Shown here piece after piece: positions 13,335 through 19,446 of a stretch of 64,000 bases of DNA. Position numbers and translations under genes: made by a program. How positions within the stretch are numbered: position 1 is the stretch's first letter; each line of letters opens with the position of its first letter. Source of the DNA: a virus. The notes below the pieces were generated by a model that saw nothing but the letters and a program-made list of their open reading frames with translations, was not told where the DNA came from and did not search any database. Location of the stretch: positions 1 to 64,000 of the IMG/VR virus record IMGVR_UViG_3300025141_012285, one strand, 5' to 3'.

Positions 13335-14197
13335 AACTCCTACTTGAAAATTGGCGAAGATATCAAGGAGAACATGATTTTAATGTTCTCTGCGAGAATC
13401 ATACACGCGGACTAATAACGGACACAGAATTAGTAATGCTTTGGGAAAATCAGGTTAATAATGAACTTGACTTGTTGCTCTCCGAGGGCGAAATTCTGGA
13501 TGCTATTTCAATAGGTTATGAAAAAGGCAAACAATTAGTCGGCAAAGCAGCGGATAAATGGAACGCTGGAATTGAAGCTTGGGCGACATGGGAAGCAAAT
13601 CTATTAAACCAAGCATTTGAGCTTGCAATAAGAATAAGCGAAACTTCTGCGTTAGAAAAGGCTTCTGCTGTGTTGAAGAAAGTATTATCTACTATAAATA
13701 AATATTGTGAGTTGCATCCTACAATATGTAAGGTTGTAAAATTTGTATTAATGATGATGATCATTTCGGCTGTTATATCTTATTTTAGTTCTGAGGCTCA
13801 GGCAGCAGTGGAAGTTACTAAGTTTGATGGTTCTCCACTGATACTAGATGACCGCGGCCTGACGGCAATGAAAGGTATAATGAAGCTTCTGAGCGATGGC
13901 GCGTCACCTGAACAACAACAAGCAACTGTAGAGGCTATGCAATGGTTAGACGTTGCTCATAGCGCTGAAACTACAGTTGAGTTAGCTAAGGCTTCTGGCG
14001 ATGGTGCCCAGATCGCTCAAAGCGTATTCAAACATATGCTGGAGATGTTAAAGACAAGTGAAATACGAAACCTCGACGGTTTTGTTAGTATAGGTGAAAA
14101 AGTGATGATAAAGACGAATACCGTAACCCGAGAAGTTATGACGGCGAAGGGTACACAAGTTACAAATATTGAATGGCAGAGTTTGGTAACCAAATGA
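13331..14197 (+). CDS. Membrane-segment protein with a capsid-targeting-like N-terminus (copy 2)
   Basis: A 288-residue protein beginning MKLLLENWRRYQGE. The leader keeps the shared first nine residues but has Q-G-E rather than L-N-E, so the proposed cleavage site is weakened. The middle is helical. A strong hydrophobic segment lies near residues 133-155 (KFVLMMMIISAVISYFSS), followed by AQAAVEV. The C-terminal part is helical and then strand-rich. A virion protein that inserts into the host membrane during DNA entry would fit, but this is inferred. ATG 13331 is chosen over longer starts because of the shared leader. Confidence 0.55.
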   Translation: MKLLLENWRRYQGEHDFNVLCENHTRGLITDTELVMLWENQVNNELDLLLSEGEILDAISIGYEKGKQLVGKAADKWNAGIEAWATWEANLLNQAFELAIRISETSALEKASAVLKKVLSTINKYCELHPTICKVVKFVLMMMIISAVISYFSSEAQAAVEVTKFDGSPLILDDRGLTAMKGIMKLLSDGASPEQQQATVEAMQWLDVAHSAETTVELAKASGDGAQIAQSVFKHMLEMLKTSEIRNLDGFVSIGEKVMIKTNTVTREVMTAKGTQVTNIEWQSLVTK

Positions 14198-14880
14198 AAC
14201 TCCTACTTGAAAATTGGCGAAAGTATTTGAATGAGATGGAAGAACCCATCACAACCCTTCGCATCTTCGACTTCGATGAGACAATAGCCCATACGAGGTC
14301 AGAAACACGGGTTGTAGCCCCCGACGGCACAGAGGCGACCCTACGTGACCAGCAGGAGTTCGAAGAGTATATGAACGCAGCTGCGGCCCGGGAAGGAATA
14401 GAGGCTTTTGACGCTGTGGATGCTTTGATGGAGTTGGGCTATGAAATTGATTTGAGTGATTTCTCAATTGTTAAAGATCCGGAAGAGATTACGATCGTCA
14501 CCGATATTATGCGTGAGTTTCCTCCGGATTCTAAAACCTATATTATGACTGCTCGACGAGGAAAGTCGCTTGGGCCCATTTTAGATTATCTGGAGGAAGT
14601 GGGGGTTGACTCCACTCAAGTTCGACCTATTGCCACCCAAGGAGAGTCCAAAGGAGATGTAATAGCCCACATGATCGGACAGAAGATTATGCCCGATGGC
14701 AAATCCAACATTAATCGTGTAGAATATTACGAAGATTCTGAAAAGAACATCAAAGATGTACAGCAAAAGGTGTGTGGGAACCCAAATTTAGACGAAATTA
14801 AACCATTAGATTTTGAACTAATCATAAAACAAGTGATCCGAAAAGGAGATACTTACGTATTTAATGACATTGAGTGTTAA
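14194..14880 (+). CDS. HAD-superfamily phosphatase with a capsid-targeting-like N-terminus (copy 3)
   Basis: A 228-residue protein. It has the leader MKLLLENWRKYLNE, then a HAD fold: motif I FDFDETI with Asp26 and Asp28, motif II TYIMTARRGKS, and motif IV YYEDSEKNI. A cap-like insertion lies between motifs I and II (about residues 35-105). HAD enzymes of this kind remove phosphate from small molecules or polynucleotide 3' ends. The leader suggests that the enzyme is packaged and delivered with the DNA, by analogy with T4 Alt and internal proteins. The substrate is unknown. Confidence 0.75.
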   Translation: MKLLLENWRKYLNEMEEPITTLRIFDFDETIAHTRSETRVVAPDGTEATLRDQQEFEEYMNAAAAREGIEAFDAVDALMELGYEIDLSDFSIVKDPEEITIVTDIMREFPPDSKTYIMTARRGKSLGPILDYLEEVGVDSTQVRPIATQGESKGDVIAHMIGQKIMPDGKSNINRVEYYEDSEKNIKDVQQKVCGNPNLDEIKPLDFELIIKQVIRKGDTYVFNDIEC

Positions 14881-14911
14881 AAGTCTAATACATTTTATGT
14901 TAGAATAATAG

Positions 14912-14931
14912 CTATAACTCGCGAGCTATAG
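14912..14931 (+). promoter_or_regulatory. 20-base palindrome upstream of the radical SAM gene
   Basis: CTATAACTCGCGAGCTATAG is a perfect inverted repeat except for one mismatched pair at positions 6 and 15. It lies 10 bases before the ATG at 14942 and overlaps the region where a promoter or ribosome site would sit. It could be an operator. There is no U-run, so it is not a terminator. Confidence 0.5.
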
Positions 14932-14941
14932 GAAAAAAATC

Positions 14942-16663
14942 ATGAAAGTTTTATTAACATGTACAAGCATTGAAGAGGTTAGTCGGACGGAAGAGTCCGC
15001 GGATAGCCATTACCCACTTGGACTGGCCTATCTGCATTCACATTTAGAAAAGTATTCTGATCACCAAGTAGAAACTCATTTCTTAAACAATGTTGACAGT
15101 GACACGTGTTTCGACAAGATTAAAAAAGAAATTGAGACCTTTCAACCAGATATTGTTGGGATTTCTATTATGACGTTCAGCCGAACTAGTTCCTATAAGA
15201 TGATCGAATATTTAACCGAGAATCACCCCAATATCAAAATTGTGCTAGGGGGGATGCATCCCACTGTTATGTGGAAAAATATGCTCAAGAAATACACTAA
15301 CTGCGTTATCGTTGTTGGTGAGGGAGAGATTACTTTCCACGAACTCTTGGATTGTTATGAAAAAGGAACTGAACTTTCCGAAATAAAGGGCCTCGCTTAT
15401 CATAACGGAGAAGAGATTGTAAAAACAGGAGAGAGAGACCTCATTGACGACCTTAATGTTTTGGAGTTTCCAAAGCACGAAATCTTTTTGTGGAAAGGAA
15501 AGAAGATGGCCAATTTGCTTACAAGTAGAGGGTGCCCTTTTAAATGCAATTTCTGTGTTCTCGACCACATTTCTTTAAGGAAAGTAAGATTCCGAGGCGC
15601 CGAGGATGTATGCGATGAGATTGAAGAAATCTTAAGAATTTGTCCCACCGTAGAAACGATCTGGCTACATGATGATGCATTTATGATTAATAAGAAAAGT
15701 ACGATGGCTTTGTGTAGAGAAATTATACGCCGCGGCATTAAAACCAACTTCACCTGTAGCGCTAGGTTTCGGCCGGTTTCTAGAGAGTTGATTAAACTAA
15801 TGGAAGAGGCTGGTTTTAATCATGTGTTGTATGGTCTTGAGTCAGGCGCCCAAAACATTATGGACGATATGAAGAAAGGTATCAATAAGGATCACATACG
15901 ATATGCAATATCGTTGATGGCTGAAAGTAATATTAAAACAACAGCATTTTTAATTGTTGGATTACCCCGCGAGACTCAAGAAACCATCGACGAGACAATT
16001 AATTTTGTTCAAGAGATGCAATTTAACAACTACCTTTATTATGATGATATTGGTGTTGCTATGATTTACCCCGGGACTGAGATTTATACAATGGCCAAGT
16101 CTAAAAATTTAGAGGTCGAAGGTTACGGAGTATTAGACGACGACTACTGGCTTACAGACTTAGAGGTGCCCTACTATTTATGTGAAAATACTCTTGAACA
16201 GATTTTTGCATGGAAAGAAGAAATCCGGAATGCAATTGCCCTTAGCCGAATTGATAAACCAGAGAACTTCCTTAAGCAAAAGAAGATGTTACCATCTTTG
16301 ATTAAGTATAGCTTTAAGTTTGGTATGCACGGCATTATCAATATGCTTCATCGGTCCCTACAGAAACACCAGCTGCTTCCTGAACTTATTAGAACATTCT
16401 TCGTTGGTAATCCGGAAGATATGTATAATAAGATTGCCAAAAATATGGAGAAGGATATGATTGCTGGATTCATGGAGAAAATGTCATTAGAAGAGAAAAA
16501 GCAGTTTATTGTGGATTACCAAAATCAAACTAAAGAAGATAATAAAATAATAGATAAATGGAAGGTACAACGTCATGAAGCTGCTGACGAATATATACCA
16601 CTTAAAAAACAGCCGGCAGCAGCGCCCGAGATGTCAAATCTATTAAATATTGTTAGTAAATAA
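14942..16663 (+). CDS. B12-binding-type radical SAM enzyme
   Basis: A 573-residue protein. The N-terminal 150 residues have the Rossmann-like cobalamin-binding fold of class B enzymes (PDIVGISIMTFSRTSSY, IKIVLGGMHPTVMW, VVGEGE). The radical SAM core follows, with the cluster motif CxxxCxxC at Cys198, Cys202 and Cys205 (SRGCPFKCNFC). Later TIM-barrel motifs include LYGLESGAQN and LIVGLPRET. Such enzymes methylate, rearrange or modify lipids, sugars, peptides or cofactors. The phage substrate is unknown. It needs a 4Fe-4S cluster, which links it to the Fe-S genes at 29135. Confidence 0.85.
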   Translation: MKVLLTCTSIEEVSRTEESADSHYPLGLAYLHSHLEKYSDHQVETHFLNNVDSDTCFDKIKKEIETFQPDIVGISIMTFSRTSSYKMIEYLTENHPNIKIVLGGMHPTVMWKNMLKKYTNCVIVVGEGEITFHELLDCYEKGTELSEIKGLAYHNGEEIVKTGERDLIDDLNVLEFPKHEIFLWKGKKMANLLTSRGCPFKCNFCVLDHISLRKVRFRGAEDVCDEIEEILRICPTVETIWLHDDAFMINKKSTMALCREIIRRGIKTNFTCSARFRPVSRELIKLMEEAGFNHVLYGLESGAQNIMDDMKKGINKDHIRYAISLMAESNIKTTAFLIVGLPRETQETIDETINFVQEMQFNNYLYYDDIGVAMIYPGTEIYTMAKSKNLEVEGYGVLDDDYWLTDLEVPYYLCENTLEQIFAWKEEIRNAIALSRIDKPENFLKQKKMLPSLIKYSFKFGMHGIINMLHRSLQKHQLLPELIRTFFVGNPEDMYNKIAKNMEKDMIAGFMEKMSLEEKKQFIVDYQNQTKEDNKIIDKWKVQRHEAADEYIPLKKQPAAAPEMSNLLNIVSK

Positions 16664-16688
16664 AAATATAAACAGAGAGGGTATTAAA

Positions 16689-17012
16689 ATGGCAAATGAA
16701 AACGGGTGGGAAACTTATTCAAAGTTAGTTTTACAACAGTTAGAAAATATGGCTAGTGGAATTGAAGATCTTAGAGGTGAGCTTCAAGATGTGAAAGGCC
16801 AACTCACTGAACTTAAGATCAAGGAAGATCGAGTTCAAGATCTCAAATCATGGAAGGAAAAGATTGACGAAGTCGCTTCCCCTACCCAGATGCAAAGCAA
16901 GTTTGAAGAGATTGAGGAACTCAAAGAATTTAGAACGAAGGCTGTAACTATGTTTATGGTGGTTCAGGCAATCATGGCTATGGCCATGGCGTGGGCTTTG
17001 GAAATATTTTAG
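16689..17012 (+). CDS. Coiled-coil protein with C-terminal membrane anchor (XhlA-like)
   Basis: A 107-residue protein starting at ATG 16689 after AGAGGG. Residues about 15-80 are heptad-rich (VLQQLENMASGIEDLRGEL, VKGQLTELKIKEDRV). The end is one membrane helix (VTMFMVVQAIMAMAMAWALE). This matches the layout of XhlA-type phage proteins that act with holins, and of other tail-anchored coiled-coil proteins. Function in lysis is possible but no endolysin gene is adjacent. Confidence 0.6.
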   Translation: MANENGWETYSKLVLQQLENMASGIEDLRGELQDVKGQLTELKIKEDRVQDLKSWKEKIDEVASPTQMQSKFEEIEELKEFRTKAVTMFMVVQAIMAMAMAWALEIF

Positions 17013-17018
17013 TTTTTG

Positions 17019-17393
17019 ATGGCTTTCGAAAGAATGATACGTTATTGTTCCCCACACTACAGTTACAAAAATGAAGTCGGGGGCGCCGCCCTAGTTACTT
17101 CGATGGCTAGATCAGCAGAACATGTTAAGGAGATCGCGGGCCTTATCACCAAACAACTCGGTGGGAGCCCTCAAGACGATCAAGAGTTAATCCCTGATTA
17201 TGGAATTGGGGGTACCGGGGCCCTTTATTGCTATCAGTATGGAACACGCGCATATATTAAAATTTCCCGGGGACAAAAGGTGTGGATTATCGATGAGAAA
17301 AAAGATCACTTAAATAGAGTTTTAATTTATACATCTTGTGGTAGAATAGTAGAAATCGATTTTGATGAGTTATTCTGTACGGAGGCTGACTAA
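17019..17393 (+). CDS. Hypothetical protein
   Basis: A 124-residue protein. ATG 17019 is used; TTG 17016 would add one residue. Features are a helical part (ARSAEHVKEIAGLITKQLGG), then glycine-rich GIGGTGALYCYQYG and four strands (AYIKISRGQKVWIIDEKK, RVLIYTSCGRIVEIDFDELF). It may be a compact alpha-beta domain with a beta-barrel end. It has no recognised motif. One-base overlap (TAATG) with the next gene. Confidence 0.55.
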   Translation: MAFERMIRYCSPHYSYKNEVGGAALVTSMARSAEHVKEIAGLITKQLGGSPQDDQELIPDYGIGGTGALYCYQYGTRAYIKISRGQKVWIIDEKKDHLNRVLIYTSCGRIVEIDFDELFCTEAD

Positions 17394-17545
17394 TGTTATT
17401 TACCTTTGATAAATTTTGGAAACTAGCATTTTCTTTGTTAGCTGCATGGATGTGTTGCGAGTTTGTAGGGTTTGAATTAACGACTGTAACCCTTCTCACT
17501 CTGTTAGTATACAAAAATACAGGTGATTCAGCACACCTATTTTAG
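17393..17545 (+). CDS. Membrane microprotein
   Basis: A 50-residue protein, ATG 17393 in TAATG, preceded by GGAGG (17380s), so it is well initiated. The segment about residues 9-28 (WKLAFSLLAAWMCCEFVGF) and a second one (TTVTLLTLLVYK) could be two short membrane helices. It has two adjacent cysteines. No family recognised. The next gene starts in another frame within its last codons. Confidence 0.5.
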   Translation: MLFTFDKFWKLAFSLLAAWMCCEFVGFELTTVTLLTLLVYKNTGDSAHLF

Positions 17546-17765
17546 AAAAAGCTCTATTTATGGCGTGGGTAGTGCTAAAAAACAACATTCCAAAGCCAAA
17601 GAAAAAACTTCAGCGGAGGTTTTCTTGGTTCGCCATCTAAATCCGGGAAAAAATGATCAGGTTTCTCAAGTGGGGCCCTTTCATGATGAGAAGGAGGCGA
17701 TGAGTGCATGCGTGCACTTTCTTAAAAGAGGTACATGTTCATGGCTCGTGAGATATAATGGATGA
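17523..17765 (+). CDS. Small hypothetical protein, GTG start
   Basis: An 80-residue basic protein. The start is GTG 17523, overlapping the microprotein before it; no ATG lies near. The part KTSAEVFLVRHLNPGKN, QVSQVGPFHDEKEAMSACVH and GTCSWLVRY resembles a strand-helix-strand unit. The stop overlaps the next ATG by eight bases (ATGGATGA). Unknown function. Confidence 0.5.
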   Translation: MIQHTYFRKSSIYGVGSAKKQHSKAKEKTSAEVFLVRHLNPGKNDQVSQVGPFHDEKEAMSACVHFLKRGTCSWLVRYNG

Positions 17766-18003
17766 GAAAGAGGCTTTCGGCGAGCTTTCAGCAACAGATT
17801 TCGAAACAGGTGATATAGTAGAATGGAATGTTTGGGACGAAAAAGAAGAAACATGGGCTTCTTATTATGGTATTATAGTAAGAACAGAAAATCAAATATA
17901 CTCTAATCGAGTGGTTTCGGTTTCCAAAGTAATGCCGATTAACGGACCACAAGTGGAAAGAGAATTTTTTACTTTGACATTAAAGTTAGTAAACAAACTA
18001 TAG
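17758..18003 (+). CDS. SH3-like barrel protein, paralog family
   Basis: An 81-residue protein. It has an acidic leader (MDEKEAFGELSATDF), then ETGDIVEWNVWD, SYYGIIVRTENQ, RVVSVSKVM and LTLKLVNKL. GDIV and GIIV fall on the family positions, more than 10 kb from the main cluster of paralogs, so the family is dispersed. The leader is similar in style to that of the paralog at 5277 (MDEPADF). Confidence 0.6.
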   Translation: MDEKEAFGELSATDFETGDIVEWNVWDEKEETWASYYGIIVRTENQIYSNRVVSVSKVMPINGPQVEREFFTLTLKLVNKL

Positions 18004-18031
18004 TTTTAACTTTAAAATAACTTAAAACTAT
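18000..18031 (+). other. AT-rich hairpin
   Basis: ATAGTTTTAA (18000-18009) and TTAAAACTAT (18022-18031) form a perfect 10-pair stem with a 12-base loop. No G-C richness and no clean U-run follow, so it is a poor terminator. The right arm runs into AACTATTTATA, a motif that also precedes genes at 24282 and 26634. Confidence 0.5.
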
Positions 18032-18058
18032 TTATAATGATTCGTCTGAGTATTAAAA

Positions 18059-19099
18059 ATGATTGACATTATCGGCCCTCTAATAAAAAAATTCATGCCT
18101 TTCGCTCAAGAAAAAATGGGATTCCAAGATCCGCCACGTTTATTTCTTAAGGGAGACATGGAAAATGCTAGTAATCCTCTCGGAAAAACAGCGTTCTATG
18201 ATCCTGCTGAAAGTGCAATAACACTTTACACTACCGGTCGCCATCCTAAAGATGTGATGCGATCGCTTTCCCACGAGTTAGTGCACCATACACAAAACTG
18301 CCGCGGCGATTTTGAAGAGGCTGGGGAAGTGGGTGAGGGGTATGCTCAGAATGATGAACATTTGCGCGAAATGGAGCGTGAAGCATACGAAGTTGGAAAT
18401 ATGTGCTTCCGAGATTGGGAAGACAGCATAAAAGAGACTATTTATTTCGAACATCTACAAAAAGGAGAAAAAAAGATGTCTATTAAAGATTGGAAAAACA
18501 ATGAGATTACTCAGCTTCTTTCCGAAGCATGGGGATTTAAATTCAATACTCTTCAGGAGTTTAATGAGTTTAGTGAAGGCGCCGATAAAAATACTGGTAT
18601 GTCCGGTGTTGACGGCGACGACGATGATGATACCTATATGGGTCATGTTAAAGAAGAGGAAGAACTTCAAGAAACGGGCGCTAAAGATACTGGTGCATCC
18701 ATGGGAGATGATTCTAAAACCCATAAGGGCGAAAAGGATTATACCACCAAGAAGGATGATGATCTTAAAGATACCGAAGATGATGGAGCGCGCGGCGAAA
18801 AGAAAGGTGATAAGGCCTATGTCAATGAAGATAGCGGCGCCGAAGAAGGCGAACACTATAAAGATAACGCGATGCACGACGATGATCATATCAAAGCGAT
18901 TGAGCACCACTTAGATGCTCTTAAGCATGACAGAGACTATGATGATGACCATATCGACGAAGGCGGCGCCGCTAACCGCGTCGGCAACGAAGAGAAAGAT
19001 AATGGCCGTAATCGCATGCATGCCGACCGCGTTCACGAGCAAAGTGATCCGCTTCGTGAGGCTATTCGAGCGATTCTTGCTAAACACCTTAAGGGCTAA
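18059..19099 (+). CDS. Zincin metalloprotease fused to an acidic internal-protein-like tail
   Basis: A 346-residue protein. Residues 1-135 are a small zinc metallopeptidase: SHELVHHTQ with the HExxH zinc site at His72 to His76 and a possible third ligand in EMEREAYEVG. A perfect ribosome site (AAAGGAG) and an in-frame ATG at 18476 lie inside, and the part after it (residues 140-346) is a very acidic Asp/Glu/Lys-rich low-complexity tail ending in a helix (DPLREAIRAILAKHLKG). The tail starts MSIKDWKNNEITQLLSEAW, another leader-like segment with L-S-E. The gene may thus make a full protein and a tail-only protein. Confidence 0.7.
   Translation: MIDIIGPLIKKFMPFAQEKMGFQDPPRLFLKGDMENASNPLGKTAFYDPAESAITLYTTGRHPKDVMRSLSHELVHHTQNCRGDFEEAGEVGEGYAQNDEHLREMEREAYEVGNMCFRDWEDSIKETIYFEHLQKGEKKMSIKDWKNNEITQLLSEAWGFKFNTLQEFNEFSEGADKNTGMSGVDGDDDDDTYMGHVKEEEELQETGAKDTGASMGDDSKTHKGEKDYTTKKDDDLKDTEDDGARGEKKGDKAYVNEDSGAEEGEHYKDNAMHDDDHIKAIEHHLDALKHDRDYDDDHIDEGGAANRVGNEEKDNGRNRMHADRVHEQSDPLREAIRAILAKHLKG
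18476..19099 (+). CDS. Internal in-frame product: acidic protein with leader-like start
   Basis: An internal start: GGAG ends eight bases before ATG 18476, giving 207 residues in the same frame as the metalloprotease. The N-terminus (MSIKDWKNNEITQLLSE) looks like the leaders seen at 12687-14194 and 19195. The rest is acidic low complexity with many aspartates. Likely a separately made head-internal protein; this rests on the ribosome site and leader only. Confidence 0.45.
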   Translation: MSIKDWKNNEITQLLSEAWGFKFNTLQEFNEFSEGADKNTGMSGVDGDDDDDTYMGHVKEEEELQETGAKDTGASMGDDSKTHKGEKDYTTKKDDDLKDTEDDGARGEKKGDKAYVNEDSGAEEGEHYKDNAMHDDDHIKAIEHHLDALKHDRDYDDDHIDEGGAANRVGNEEKDNGRNRMHADRVHEQSDPLREAIRAILAKHLKG

Positions 19100-19194
19100 A
19101 ACCATGACCGGTAAGTACAAAAATTGAGCTTAAAAAGTCACGAAATCGCTTTATTCAAAAGCTATTATTAACACAAATACAAGAGGAAAAAACA

Positions 19195-19446
19195 ATGTCA
19201 TTAGATTCGCAATGGCGAGATTTTCTTAACGAGAGTCTTGATGAAAAGAACATCTTTACCTATATTCAAGGTCTCCAAGAGATAATTTCCAATCTAAAAC
19301 CAAAGACGATGACTGAAAAACGAAGACTACAACTTGCAAAAAATCATTTGCGAGAAGTTAAGAGATTCGCTCGCCGGATGGACAATGATATTGGAGTACT
19401 TGAGGAAAGGCTTAATATACTAGAAGAATCTCAAGGAGATAAGTAA
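19195..19446 (+). CDS. Helical protein with a capsid-targeting-like N-terminus
   Basis: An 83-residue protein beginning MSLDSQWRDFLNESL. The W-R-D-F-L-N-E block aligns with NWREYLNE of the genes at 12687 and 14194, with the L-N-E at residues 11-13. The rest is a basic helical hairpin (KTMTEKRRLQLAKNHLREVK, RRMDNDIGVLEERLNILEES). Internal head proteins are often small, basic and helical, which fits. It has a good AGAGGA ribosome site. Confidence 0.6.
   Translation: MSLDSQWRDFLNESLDEKNIFTYIQGLQEIISNLKPKTMTEKRRLQLAKNHLREVKRFARRMDNDIGVLEERLNILEESQGDK

Noticed and set aside
12687-14236. MKLLLENWR repeats as an insertion or mobile element
   Set aside because: Repeats are short, always at the exact start of a gene, in frame, and without inverted ends or target duplications. 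A shared protein leader explains them better.
18000-18031. AT-rich hairpin as a rho-independent terminator
   Set aside because: The stem is only A-T rich with two G-C pairs and no U-run follows, so termination is unlikely.
18455-19127. Frames on both strands through the acidic tail of the metallopeptidase gene
   Set aside because: They come from the biased GAT/GAA/AAA repeats of the low-complexity tail, which open other frames. The in-frame start at 18476 is the only one with a ribosome site.
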